Below are positions 1-9,335 of a stretch of DNA of 64,000 nt, piece by piece. How positions within the stretch are numbered: the stretch's first letter is position 1; every line of letters begins with the position of its first letter. Source of the stretch: an uncultured Parafilimonas sp. (GTDB lineage Bacteria > Bacteroidota > Bacteroidia > Chitinophagales > Chitinophagaceae); NCBI GenBank assembly GCA_903882935.1, contig CAIRZB010000022.1, forward strand, positions 1-64,000, read 5' to 3'. Position numbers and translations under genes: made by a program. The notes beneath the pieces were generated by a model. The model searched no databases. It had not been told where the DNA came from and saw nothing but the letters and a program-made list of their open reading frames with translations.

Positions 1-1
1 T

Positions 2-346
2 ACGGTAACCACCAGTGCTTACAGCACGGCCCTAACGTTTACCACGGCGGCGGCATCCAACATCATCGGCAGTGGCGGCGTATCGCCCCTGGCGGCGGGC
101 AGCCTGCCTTTTAACGCGGCCGTTTACCCTAACCCTGCGGTGAACACGGCAACGCTTGTGCTGAGCGGCACTGCGGGCAAAGTGATTATAACGGTAACTG
201 ATATGTCGGGCAAGCTCGTATGGCAGCGCGAGGCCACAGCGGCCAGCCAAGTAACCGTGCCCGTTAACAATTTGGCGGCAGGCATGTACTTCGTTTCTGT
301 TAAGGATGAGAAACACATAACAGTGCTTAAGTTGCTGAAACAATAA
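2..346 (+). CDS. C-terminal end of a T9SS-secreted protein (partial)
   Basis: The reading frame is open from the window edge to the TAA at 344-346, so only the last 114 residues are visible. The final 75 or so residues form a type A T9SS sorting domain: a VYPNP motif, a beta-rich stretch with MSGKLVW, then the LAAGMYFVSV and KLLKQ ending. In Bacteroidota such domains direct export across the outer membrane by the type IX system and are removed on the cell surface. The upstream visible part is Thr/Ala/Gly-rich and gives no clue to function. A hairpin terminator follows 25 bases later, so this is the end of its transcription unit. Confidence 0.85.
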   Translation, partial: TVTTSAYSTALTFTTAAASNIIGSGGVSPLAAGSLPFNAAVYPNPAVNTATLVLSGTAGKVIITVTDMSGKLVWQREATAASQVTVPVNNLAAGMYFVSVKDEKHITVLKLLKQ

Positions 347-370
347 TTTGTAGCTTTTGGTTAATATTGT

Positions 371-414
371 TACCCTACCACGCAGCTAGCGCATGCGGGG
401 TAGGGTATTTTTTT
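371..414 (+). terminator. Rho-independent terminator after the T9SS protein
   Basis: A 9-bp perfect stem, TACCCTACC (371-379) and GGTAGGGTA (399-407), is followed at once by seven T residues. It lies 25 bases after the stop codon of the T9SS-domain gene, which fits an intrinsic terminator. Confidence 0.8.
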
Positions 415-890
415 GAATCCATAAAACTCCCTCATTTTCTGTTGCCAATTACTAATTCGGCCAAGGCGAAAGGGTATTGGTTTTTGCGGGCTAATATTTA
501 TAAAATTGAAATAGGTATATAATTCACGTTATACAATGGCTATTGCGAGAGTTAGTTTTTTTAAAAACAAGCAAACACCGAAAGGCAATAAATTGCTATT
601 TTTTAACTTTTTGTGTTTTTACTCTTTTTTTTCATTACTTTCGCTTCAAATAAATCAAAAACCTAGAAAAACAGACCATTTTATGGTAAAAATTTTACAA
701 AATGTGGAATTGTGTACACGTTTTATAAATATCATGATATAACAACAAGCTTATTTTTTTAAATGGTGTGCTCGTCACCCGTTGTTTTTTGTTCGCATGT
801 CAACATTGCGGCTCATGATTTATGGTAAATTTTGTTTCTTTTGTTTGAATCGCTTACCCAAATTTTTTTTAAATAACACCGAAACTGGAT
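415..890. other. AT-rich intergenic region before the exopolysaccharide locus
   Basis: This stretch separates the terminator from the first polysaccharide gene and must hold the promoter of the exopolysaccharide operon. It is very AT-rich. A 68-codon open frame at 536-742 has no recognisable domain and is rich in Phe and Lys runs, so I do not call it. No exact TAnnTTTG element was found; a near match (TAAATTTTG, from 826) sits about 60 bases before the start codon. The operon promoter is therefore unassigned. Confidence 0.4.
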
Positions 891-1685
891 ATGAAATTAA
901 AGCATCTGAGAAATTTACTTTTGATACCCATTCTTTTTAGTCTATCGTGCACAGCCTACAAACAAGTTCCTTATTTTCAGGATTTACGCAGGGACACTTT
1001 AATAAGTGAGGAGATTAAGAATTTCTCTCCATTAACATTGCAGGCCGGTGATTTAATAGGCCTAAATGTTACGAGCCTGAACCACGATGCCGATTTGATG
1101 TTTAATTATAACTTGACAAGGCTTACGAAAGCGCAGGCTGGTGCAGTAACGCCTGGGTCATTTAACACAGAGCAGTCAACAGTGTATGGCTATTTGGTTG
1201 ATCAGGATGGCAATATTACGCTTCCGTTAATCGGCGCAATCAAAGTATCCGGCTATACCACCAAAGAAGTGTCTTCACAGTTAGAAGAAAAGCTGCAGAC
1301 GCTGCTTAGTAAACCTACTGTAGCTGTAAGGATGCTTAATTTTAAAATTTCCATTCTGGGTGATGTTAAAACACCAGGAAGCTATACCATCCCAACAGAA
1401 AAGGTTACCCTAACCGAAGCATTGAGCCTAGCAGGCGACCTTAATTCTACAGGCATCAGAAATAACGTACTATTGGTAAGAGAGAAAGACGGGAAAAGAA
1501 CCTATGTAACGGTGGACCTTACATCGAAAAAAATATTTAATTCTCCCTATTACTATCTAAAAAATAACGACGTTTTATACGTACAGCCCAACCGCTCTAG
1601 GGCATTTGTTGAAGATGCAATAACTACAAAAATAAGTTTGATGATTTCGGCATTATCTATTCTAGTACTTGTATTTAAAAAATAG
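891..1685 (+). CDS. Wza-like polysaccharide export lipoprotein
   Basis: A 264-residue protein that should form or gate the outer-membrane channel for exopolysaccharide export. It has a lipoprotein signal with a lipobox ending SLSC at Cys20. A polysaccharide export (Poly_export) domain follows at roughly 45-145, containing the GYLVDQDGNITLPLIG stretch, then an SLBB-like segment (about 148-235) with ILGDVKTPGSY. A hydrophobic C-terminal helix (about 247-261) ends in FKK. This size and layout are usual for Bacteroidota Wza homologues. It is the first gene of the locus and lies 21 bases before the Wzc-like kinase, its expected inner-membrane partner. Confidence in the family is high; the exported polymer is unknown. 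Confidence 0.93.
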   Translation: MKLKHLRNLLLIPILFSLSCTAYKQVPYFQDLRRDTLISEEIKNFSPLTLQAGDLIGLNVTSLNHDADLMFNYNLTRLTKAQAGAVTPGSFNTEQSTVYGYLVDQDGNITLPLIGAIKVSGYTTKEVSSQLEEKLQTLLSKPTVAVRMLNFKISILGDVKTPGSYTIPTEKVTLTEALSLAGDLNSTGIRNNVLLVREKDGKRTYVTVDLTSKKIFNSPYYYLKNNDVLYVQPNRSRAFVEDAITTKISLMISALSILVLVFKK

Positions 1686-1706
1686 TTTATAAAAATAGGT
1701 TTATTT

Positions 1707-4115
1707 ATGAGTAAACAACAGGCACAGCTTACAGCCCTTGTATTACCCGGAACAGGTAATGAAACTTCAAGTGATCAAAATATTATCAAAAAATATCTAT
1801 TTCACTGGCCTCTTTTTATAGTGGGTGTTATTTTATTTTCAGTGGGAGCCTATTATTACCTGAAAGTAACTAGCCCCGTTTACCCTATAACCGCAACACT
1901 TAAGTTTAAAACACCAACAAGTGCTTCCGGTGCCCCGATAACAATTAAGGATAACTCCTTAGACCAGCTAGACCCGGTGACAAACCCCATTATAGTGGAA
2001 AATGAAATTGAGGTAATGCAGTCTAAAAAATTGATTTACCAAATTGTTAAGGACTTACAATTGTGGGTTAATTACAGTGAAAAGAAAGGCTTAGCTACGA
2101 CTGATTTATACACCAAAACGCCTGTGACTTTTAGTTTTGTAGACACAAACAATACAATTAGCCCCAGTGGTGAGAAAATTAAGGTAGTAATTAAGGATGC
2201 AGGTTCGTTTTCTATGGAAGATACAACCGGAACCAAAAAAATATATAAGTTTTCTGAGGCAATCAAAAGTGACTTCGGAACGTGGAAGCTAGACGCTAAT
2301 GCAAATGTGGGTGATTATGTGGGATCCAATTTACTAATTTCCCTCAATGATCCTGATTTAGTGTCTGATAGTTACCAAAAGTCAATAAAAGTAGAACTAG
2401 AAAATAAGGATGCACCCTTCGTTAACTTGTCATTGTCTGATCAGGTTCCGGCAAGGGGTAAAGACGTACTGAATGCGTTAATCGGTTTATATCGATTTAA
2501 TGCGCAGCAGGAAAAAAGCAGCCAGACGGAGAAGATTTTGGGCTATTTAACGATAAAAGTAGATTCCCTTAAGCGTGATTTGGATGCAACGGAACAGACG
2601 ATAGAGGATTATAAGCGCAGCGAACAGATAACTGATGTTGATAAGCAGGCAGACAATTACCGCAATGTAAGAACCCTCAATTCCCAAGCCATAGCTAATT
2701 TGGATGTTCAACTAAGTACCCTTAAGAACATGCAGGATTATGCTAATTCGGCTGACAATTCAGAAAAGCTTCCTCCCGGCGAAATAACACTGGATAAGAG
2801 CGTATCAATCATATATGAAAAGTTAGCTAATCTGCAGTTAGAGCGCGAGCAATTGTTGGCCACCACGCCGGAAACTAACCCGTTGTTCGTGCCAATAAAC
2901 AAACAGATTTTGGCTTTAAAAGCTGATTTTAAAGAGCGCTTAAGCCAAGGTATTTCGCAATTACAAGCCAATAAATTAGAATTTCAAAAATTTGATGCTA
3001 CTACCAAGGAGTCATTGAATAAGGTTCCGTTCCAGGAAAAAGAGTACAATAATTTAGAGCGGGAACGCCATAATAAAGAAAGTACCTATACTTTTTTATC
3101 GACTAAAAAGGAAGAAATAAACCTGCATTTGGCATCAGTAATACAAGATTCTGATATAGTTGACGATGCGCACGCTGGTGCGAAGAAATGGCCCAAAGGT
3201 GTAATTGTGTACGCTATAGCCATAGTATTAGGCTTAGGCGCAGCAGCAGGGTTTTTATTTGCCAGGGAGAATATGAACGATAAGATTATGAGCCGCAAGC
3301 AGGTGGAAGAGAAAACGGATGTACCTATTTTGGGCGAGTTGTCGTACCAAGATTCTACTGAGTCAATAGTGGTTTCAGCTGGGCGTAGTAAATTTGCGGT
3401 GGGTGAACAGTTTAGGGTGTTGCGTACCAACCTCTACCATTTACATGGCAACAACGATACTGGCCGTGTAACACTGTTTACCAGTAGTGTTAGCGGTGAG
3501 GGTAAAAGTTTTGTGAGTTCTAACTTGGCTGTTACGCTAGCATATGCTTCGAGAAAAACGGTGATTCTTGAAATGGACCTTCGTAAGCCAAAGGTGTCAA
3601 TCAATTTTGGTTTATCCTCAGATACAAAGGGTATTAGTGACTTTTTGGCCGAGACATCCTCAAATCTTGATGAAATGATACGCCCGTCGGGTATACCCGG
3701 TTTGGATGTATTTAGTTGTGGTACGATAGTACCAAACCCATCGGAATTGCTGGAGAAGGAAAAGTTAGACGAGATGATAAATTTGTTGAAATTAAGGTAC
3801 GACGACATTATCATTGACTCTCCGCCAATACACCTTGTAACCGACTCATTAATAATCTCCCGCGTAGCGAGTGCGGCCTTATATATTGTAAGGCAAGGGT
3901 ATACACATAAGAGTGAGCTTGAATTTATTTCTGAAATAAAAGCCAGCGAACGGTTTAGCAAATTTACCATTGTGTTTAACGGTGTTAAACGTGATGCCTC
4001 TGGCTATGGGTATTACGGAGGGTATGGGTATGGTTACAGTTATTATAATGCCTATACTGATAAGCCGAAATGGAACATTGGTGACAGCGTGAAGGGATTT
4101 TTGAAAAGGTTTTAG
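1707..4115 (+). CDS. Wzc-like chain-length regulator and BY-type tyrosine kinase
   Basis: An 802-residue inner-membrane polysaccharide co-polymerase fused to a cytoplasmic bacterial tyrosine kinase. A first membrane helix (about 34-53) leads into a long periplasmic Wzz-type region with coiled-coil character (about 260-470), then a second helix (about 497-518). The kinase carries Walker A SSVSGEGKS (593-601), Walker A-prime with Asp624 in VILEMDLRKP, and Walker B IIIDSPP (701-707). The C-terminus has a Tyr/Gly cluster (YGYYGGYGYGYSYYNAY), the expected autophosphorylation tail. It controls polymer length together with the Wza-like protein just upstream. The PHP-family phosphatase at 15956-16705 is the likely opposing enzyme. 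Confidence 0.95.
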   Translation: MSKQQAQLTALVLPGTGNETSSDQNIIKKYLFHWPLFIVGVILFSVGAYYYLKVTSPVYPITATLKFKTPTSASGAPITIKDNSLDQLDPVTNPIIVENEIEVMQSKKLIYQIVKDLQLWVNYSEKKGLATTDLYTKTPVTFSFVDTNNTISPSGEKIKVVIKDAGSFSMEDTTGTKKIYKFSEAIKSDFGTWKLDANANVGDYVGSNLLISLNDPDLVSDSYQKSIKVELENKDAPFVNLSLSDQVPARGKDVLNALIGLYRFNAQQEKSSQTEKILGYLTIKVDSLKRDLDATEQTIEDYKRSEQITDVDKQADNYRNVRTLNSQAIANLDVQLSTLKNMQDYANSADNSEKLPPGEITLDKSVSIIYEKLANLQLEREQLLATTPETNPLFVPINKQILALKADFKERLSQGISQLQANKLEFQKFDATTKESLNKVPFQEKEYNNLERERHNKESTYTFLSTKKEEINLHLASVIQDSDIVDDAHAGAKKWPKGVIVYAIAIVLGLGAAAGFLFARENMNDKIMSRKQVEEKTDVPILGELSYQDSTESIVVSAGRSKFAVGEQFRVLRTNLYHLHGNNDTGRVTLFTSSVSGEGKSFVSSNLAVTLAYASRKTVILEMDLRKPKVSINFGLSSDTKGISDFLAETSSNLDEMIRPSGIPGLDVFSCGTIVPNPSELLEKEKLDEMINLLKLRYDDIIIDSPPIHLVTDSLIISRVASAALYIVRQGYTHKSELEFISEIKASERFSKFTIVFNGVKRDASGYGYYGGYGYGYSYYNAYTDKPKWNIGDSVKGFLKRF

Positions 4116-4158
4116 GATGTTTAACATTACGACTAATTAAAGTAGGACACGAGCGATA

Positions 4159-5685
4159 ATGAACAATTCTAGCAATAAAAGAATAGTAAAAAATACTTCA
4201 CTACTCTATTTTCGAATGTTACTAACTATGTTGGTTTCGCTTTATACAGTGCGAGTTGTTTTAAAGACGTTAGGAGTAGTAGATTATGGCATATATAGTG
4301 TTGTTGGTGGGATTGTTGAAATGTTTTCTTTTCTTAGTAATACTATGGCATCTGCTTCGGAGCGTTTTTTTGCCTTCGAATTGGGGCGAAATAATATTAT
4401 ACAGCTTAAAAGAACATTTAGCTTGACTGTCACGATTTATTTTGGCATAGCTATTGTCGTATTTGCTTTTGCGGAAACGTTAGGTATATGGTTTCTAAAT
4501 AATCGAATGGTAATTCCGTATGATCGACTTGAATCAGCTAACTGGATTTTCCATTTTTCAATTATGTCTTTCGTCGTTACAATAATGACCATCCCTTATA
4601 ATTCAATCATTATAGCTAGAGAAAATATGAAATTCTACGCTTATGTCAGTATAATAGAGGTGGTTTTGAAGCTCGTAATTGTATACGTTTTGGTTATTGT
4701 TTCGGTAGACAAGTTAAAGCTTTACGGATTTTTAATTTTTTTGATTATATGTACCACGACTTTTCTCTATAGGATAGTTTGCCAGAGAAACTATGCAGAG
4801 AGTAAGTTTAAATTTTATTGGGACTCTAAGTTGTTTAAATCATTACTTACATATTCAGGATGGAATTTATTTGGGGCTGTGACTGGAGTAGCAAACAATC
4901 AAGGTACTAATATATTGCTTAATGTTTTTTTCGGCCCAGTTGTAAATGCTGCAAGGGCGATAGCATTTCGTGTCGGCACAATTGTAGGTTCTTTTTCGTT
5001 GAATTTTTATACGGCAGTTACACCGCAAATTGTTAAGTCATATGCGTCAGGGGAAAATGAATTTATGTTGAATCTTGTTTTCAAGAGTTCCCGTTTTTCA
5101 TACTATTTGTTATTAGTAATCGCACTTCCAATAATTTTAGAATGTGAATTTATTTTGCATTTATGGCTTAAGGAGTCTTCGCATTATATTACACTGTTTA
5201 CGCAACTTGCATTAATCTATGCATTAATAAATTCACTCGAGAATCCTTTATCTCAGGCTGTTCGAGCAACTGGGAATATAAGGAAATATCAAGTGTTTGT
5301 TGGGCTTTTTACTTTATTGTTATTGCCAGTTAGCTACGCGCTTTTTAAGTCAGGGTTCCCTCCAGAATCTACCTATTATGCAATCATATCTATTTACAGT
5401 TTGGCTTTGTTTATTAGGCTTCCTGTCTTAAAGAAGTTGGTAAATCTATCAATTTCAAAATATTTGCGCGAAGTTCTATGGAAAATTATGTTAGTTACCA
5501 TTATCTCGGTTTTGTTTCCCTTACTGGTAAAATTTTATATTGGAGATGGGCTGCTTCAATTTTTCATTGTTTCTATTTTCACAGTTTTTTGGATAATTTT
5601 TGTTGTTTTGTTTTTTGGAGTATCTAAAGAAGAACGCAAAATGGTATTTGTTCAAATTAAAAATCGTTTGAAATTCAATGCATGA
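4159..5685 (+). CDS. Wzx-type polysaccharide flippase
   Basis: A 508-residue, very hydrophobic protein with about 12-14 predicted membrane helices, of the polysaccharide transporter (PST/MATE-like) type. The N-terminal stretch with YTVRVVLKTLGVVDYGIYSV followed by an ASASERFF segment is typical of O-antigen/exopolysaccharide flippases. It should move undecaprenyl-linked repeat units to the periplasmic face. It is the first gene of the visibly AT-rich central module and lies 43 bases after the kinase gene. Substrate specificity cannot be read from the sequence. Confidence 0.88.
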   Translation: MNNSSNKRIVKNTSLLYFRMLLTMLVSLYTVRVVLKTLGVVDYGIYSVVGGIVEMFSFLSNTMASASERFFAFELGRNNIIQLKRTFSLTVTIYFGIAIVVFAFAETLGIWFLNNRMVIPYDRLESANWIFHFSIMSFVVTIMTIPYNSIIIARENMKFYAYVSIIEVVLKLVIVYVLVIVSVDKLKLYGFLIFLIICTTTFLYRIVCQRNYAESKFKFYWDSKLFKSLLTYSGWNLFGAVTGVANNQGTNILLNVFFGPVVNAARAIAFRVGTIVGSFSLNFYTAVTPQIVKSYASGENEFMLNLVFKSSRFSYYLLLVIALPIILECEFILHLWLKESSHYITLFTQLALIYALINSLENPLSQAVRATGNIRKYQVFVGLFTLLLLPVSYALFKSGFPPESTYYAIISIYSLALFIRLPVLKKLVNLSISKYLREVLWKIMLVTIISVLFPLLVKFYIGDGLLQFFIVSIFTVFWIIFVVLFFGVSKEERKMVFVQIKNRLKFNA

Positions 5686-5722
5686 TGATTTCGTAGTAAG
5701 TAACTTTAAATAGGTTTTTTAA

Positions 5723-6985
5723 ATGGATAAAGCATCGTTAGAATCTTTTGGATTTAATAGTTTAAAGTACCGAGCGAGTAAAAAGTCTTTTTTTTTGTCG
5801 GAGCTTTTGTTTAAATCAGCAATTTTTTTAATGTTCTTAAAATCGTTGAATGCCTGGTTTACTTGGAATTGGGCAATTTTACCGATTTCGGGAATATCAA
5901 TTTTGTGTTGCTTGCCGTATCTTGTAAATGAGCGGACAAAATTTCGATTTGATTACCTCGGTTGTGTTATACCCATTGCATTATTAATAATAGTTCAAAT
6001 TTATTTATATGTAGATTGGCAAAACATTAATATCAATGGAATTATCGGGGCCATCTTGCCAATTGTGCCGGTCAGTTTTGTGATTTTGGCTGACGATGAA
6101 ATCAAGTTGAAATTGTTGGATTATTTTACACGAGGAATGGCTTTAATTATTGCTGTATCGTTACTGATCTGGATTGTGCTGTTAGTTGGTATAAGCTTGC
6201 CGAATTTTGGTATTATTTCGAATATTTCTTGGGACCAATATGTTTATTACAATTATTTTCTTTGTTTGCGCGGCGTTCATTTATATTCCAATCGGTTTCA
6301 TAGCATATTTTTAGAACCAGGGCACGTTGGTATGATTTGTTCCTTTTTGCTTCTGGCCAATAGGTTTAATATCAAACGAAGTTCGGTAGTAATTCTTTTA
6401 ATTTCTGTTTTATTTACTTTGTCACTTGCTGCGTATTTATTGGTTTCGATAGCATTTCTGTTATACAGTCTGTTTTATTTGCGAAAGAGAATTGGCTCCA
6501 TTCTTTTATTATCTGCGGTTGTTATTATCGGATATTTATTTTTTGCTAATTATAACGATGGTCGGAATGTTATAAATGAGAAAATAATACAAAGATTGCA
6601 GTATGATAAATCTAAGGGTGATATTGCCGGAAATAATCGATTTACAGGTAAATTGGAGGATTTTTATACGGTGTTTATTAATCGAGATGAAGTTTGGTTT
6701 GGGATCGGCGAAAAGAAATATACTAATATGAATTTTGGGCCAAACGCTGGTTACAAAGTTTTTATTGTAAAAAATGGTTTAATAGTCACTTACTTGGTTT
6801 GTCTGTTATACATCTTTTTATTGTTCAAAACAAAGAAAAAACTGCTATTTTTAATGCTTGTTTTGTACATAATTGCTTTCATACAGCGTGCATATCCACT
6901 TTGGGATTGTGAGTTACTGATTTTTATTACTACTGGTGTTTTTCAACCTATTATTAAGTTAAATTTGCAACTTAGTAAAATATGA
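5723..6985 (+). CDS. Wzy-like O-antigen/EPS polymerase candidate
   Basis: A 420-residue protein with about 10-11 membrane helices and a larger soluble loop in the second half (about 280-340), the architecture of Wzy polymerases and O-antigen ligases. The motif FHSIFLEPGHVGM in the middle is typical of Bacteroidota polymerase-like proteins. It should join repeat units on the periplasmic side. Its stop overlaps the next gene start by four bases (ATGA at 6982-6985), so the two are translationally coupled. Polymerases diverge strongly, so the call rests on topology, the loop position and neighbours. Confidence 0.75.
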   Translation: MDKASLESFGFNSLKYRASKKSFFLSELLFKSAIFLMFLKSLNAWFTWNWAILPISGISILCCLPYLVNERTKFRFDYLGCVIPIALLIIVQIYLYVDWQNININGIIGAILPIVPVSFVILADDEIKLKLLDYFTRGMALIIAVSLLIWIVLLVGISLPNFGIISNISWDQYVYYNYFLCLRGVHLYSNRFHSIFLEPGHVGMICSFLLLANRFNIKRSSVVILLISVLFTLSLAAYLLVSIAFLLYSLFYLRKRIGSILLLSAVVIIGYLFFANYNDGRNVINEKIIQRLQYDKSKGDIAGNNRFTGKLEDFYTVFINRDEVWFGIGEKKYTNMNFGPNAGYKVFIVKNGLIVTYLVCLLYIFLLFKTKKKLLFLMLVLYIIAFIQRAYPLWDCELLIFITTGVFQPIIKLNLQLSKI

Positions 6986-8136
6986 AAGTTATTTATATTT
7001 TGCCAACAAATTCAATCTTTGCCGGTGATAACTTATCAGTTATCAATTTGATTTTAGGTTTGCGAAAATATGATGTGAGTCCATTGGTTGTTGTATCTAA
7101 GGAGTCCAGTTTAACCGAGCGTTTGGATACTTTAAACATACCCTATAATATTATAAATTATACGCCAACAGCCTACATGCCTGTATGTAGAACGTGGAAT
7201 GATTACTTGAGGTTTCCTAAGAATTTGATAACTCATTTTGTACATTATTACATGAGTGCAATCAAATTGATACCTATAATTCGTAGATTTAAACCAGATA
7301 TTATACATAGTAATACTGGTAGTACAATGGCTGGCTATTTAGTATGTAAGTATTGTTCAATGCCTCATGTTTGGCATGTCAGAGAATATCTTGATCTCGA
7401 TTTTGATGTTAGATTATTGATATCCAAACGTAAGCACAGGCGGCGGTTGAGTGAATTTGGTAACCATGTTATTGCGATTACCCAGGGTATTTTTGATTAC
7501 TATAATTTGTCAGGAAAAGATCGTGTAATATACAACGGAGTTTTACGTGAAATTGACGCCTCGTTTTGCAGTAATAAGGAAAAATATTTTTTGTTTGTTG
7601 GACGTCTTACAGAAAAAAAAGGAGTTGGTCAATTAATTAAAGCGTTTATAAATTTTGCCAGTTTCGACTCACAAATTAGCTTGTTTTTAGCTGGTTCACC
7701 AGTTGATGAGAAATACTTCGTGGGCCTAACAAATACTGTGCGTGATTGTGGACTGGAATCTCGAATTGTATTTTTAGGTGATCGAACTGATATTTACGAC
7801 TTGATGCGGAAGGCCATTGCGTTGATAGTACCGTCTGTGTTTGAGGGGTTTGGTAGAATAACTGCGGAGGCAATGTTTAACGGTTGCTTAGTTATCGGGA
7901 ATAATTCAGCTGGGACTAAAGAGATATTAGCTAGTGATAATCTTGGTATTCTTTATAATGGACACGAAGAGTTGTCAAATCATTTGAAGAGTGTGGCAAA
8001 TTCAGGGGTTGATAATTTTTTGCCAATAATAATTAGGGCACAAGAGCATGCAGTTAAATTTTTTTCCCAAGAAAGAAATGCTATGGAAGTATATGGTTAT
8101 TATTCGGAAATATTGAAAAATAGAATTGGGCGATAA
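6982..8136 (+). CDS. Glycosyltransferase family 4
   Basis: A 384-residue GT-B fold, retaining glycosyltransferase. The N-terminal acceptor domain has the SNTGSTMAGYL segment, and the C-terminal donor domain begins near FLFVGRLTEKKGV. The nucleotide-sugar motif is PSVFEGFGRITAEAM at about 283-298, with the paired glutamates of the family. It overlaps the polymerase gene by four bases and belongs to the exopolysaccharide operon. It probably adds one sugar of the repeat unit on the cytoplasmic face. Donor and linkage are unknown. Confidence 0.9.
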   Translation: MKVIYILPTNSIFAGDNLSVINLILGLRKYDVSPLVVVSKESSLTERLDTLNIPYNIINYTPTAYMPVCRTWNDYLRFPKNLITHFVHYYMSAIKLIPIIRRFKPDIIHSNTGSTMAGYLVCKYCSMPHVWHVREYLDLDFDVRLLISKRKHRRRLSEFGNHVIAITQGIFDYYNLSGKDRVIYNGVLREIDASFCSNKEKYFLFVGRLTEKKGVGQLIKAFINFASFDSQISLFLAGSPVDEKYFVGLTNTVRDCGLESRIVFLGDRTDIYDLMRKAIALIVPSVFEGFGRITAEAMFNGCLVIGNNSAGTKEILASDNLGILYNGHEELSNHLKSVANSGVDNFLPIIIRAQEHAVKFFSQERNAMEVYGYYSEILKNRIGR

Positions 8137-8158
8137 TCATTAATTTTATCATATTTAT

Positions 8159-9265
8159 ATGGAAGAAAATCATAAAAAGTTATTGAGAGCGTTAGCTATT
8201 TATCTTCCCCAATTTCATCCTATTCCGGAAAATGATAAGTGGTGGGGTAAAGGTTTTACTGAATGGCGTAATGTTGTTAAGGGAAAGCCTATTTTGAAAG
8301 GCCAATACCAGCCTCATTTGCCAGCTGATTTGGGATTTTATGATTTAAGGTTGCCTGAAATACGTGAACAACAGGCAGAGATGGCTAGGAAATATGGTAT
8401 TTATGGATTTTGCTACTATCATTATTGGTTTAATGGTAAATTGATGTTGGAAAAGCCGTTGCAGGAAGTTATTAAGACTGAAAAGCCTGATTTTCCATTT
8501 TGTATTTGTTGGGCCAACGAAAATTGGAGTCGGAGGTGGGATGGTGACGATAAGGAAATTCTGATGGAACAAAATTATTCAGAGATGGATCATAGAAAGC
8601 ATATTGAATATTTATGCCAAAATATTTTTAATGACAGCCGCTATATTACTATAGATTCAAAGCCAGTTTTTATAGTTTATGCTCCTGATTTAATTCCGGA
8701 TCTTGATGAAAGTATTGATATTTGGAATGAAATTGCAATGGCTTATGGATTTAAAGGCTTATACGTTATTTGTTTTTTAAAATGGAACACTTCGGCAAGA
8801 TGTTTAGATATCAAAAATATAAATGCCCTTGCGGAGTTTTCGCCGTTTCTAAAGACTGGCAAAGTTCAAAGAAGTCTTCTTGATAAAATTATAGTAAAAA
8901 TGGGATTTCCTATGACGGCCAGACAGAAGAATAAAATTATAGCTTACACAGATTTGGTTGATAATGTTGACAAAAAATATCAGTCTAATGGAAAATTAAT
9001 ATATCCTTGCGTTACGCCAATGTGGGATAATTATGTTAGGCGCAGAAACGGTAATGCTGGTATTTATATTGGGTCAACACCTAGTTTATATGGTAAGTGG
9101 CTAGAGTTTAGCTGTAGGGAATTTGTGCCACCAAACAATTTTGAGAATTTTATATTTATAAATGCGTGGAATGAATGGGCCGAAGGAAATCACTTGGAGC
9201 CTTGTGAAAAATGGGGCCATTCATATTTGGAATCTACGCATTCGGTACTCAATAAATACAAGTAA
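8159..9265 (+). CDS. WbsX-type glycosyltransferase (GH99-like domain)
   Basis: A 368-residue protein of the Glyco_tran_WbsX family, also annotated as glycoside hydrolase family 99-like. It shows the family opening YLPQFHPIPENDKWWGKGF (about 14-32) followed by TEW, the CWANENWSRRWDG block near 118-130, and the closing INAWNEWAEGNHLEP block near 337-351. These proteins are found in O-antigen and capsule loci. They were named as glycosyltransferases but share a fold with GH99 hydrolases, so the reaction remains uncertain. It has no signal peptide, which fits a cytoplasmic role in repeat-unit assembly. Confidence 0.88.
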   Translation: MEENHKKLLRALAIYLPQFHPIPENDKWWGKGFTEWRNVVKGKPILKGQYQPHLPADLGFYDLRLPEIREQQAEMARKYGIYGFCYYHYWFNGKLMLEKPLQEVIKTEKPDFPFCICWANENWSRRWDGDDKEILMEQNYSEMDHRKHIEYLCQNIFNDSRYITIDSKPVFIVYAPDLIPDLDESIDIWNEIAMAYGFKGLYVICFLKWNTSARCLDIKNINALAEFSPFLKTGKVQRSLLDKIIVKMGFPMTARQKNKIIAYTDLVDNVDKKYQSNGKLIYPCVTPMWDNYVRRRNGNAGIYIGSTPSLYGKWLEFSCREFVPPNNFENFIFINAWNEWAEGNHLEPCEKWGHSYLESTHSVLNKYK

Positions 9266-9335
9266 GATTTGGAAAATTGACGTAGTTGCAAGTTGTTTTT
9301 GGTAATAGTTTGATAATTTTTTGCAAACAAACAGT

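Noticed and set aside
32-343. Antisense frames across the T9SS sorting domain
   Set aside because: The plus strand encodes a clear sorting domain; the antisense frames are shadows without any motif.
536-742. 68-codon open frame in the region before the polysaccharide locus
   Set aside because: Composition follows the AT-rich spacer (Phe/Lys/Asn runs), there is no domain, and it lies where the operon promoter is expected.
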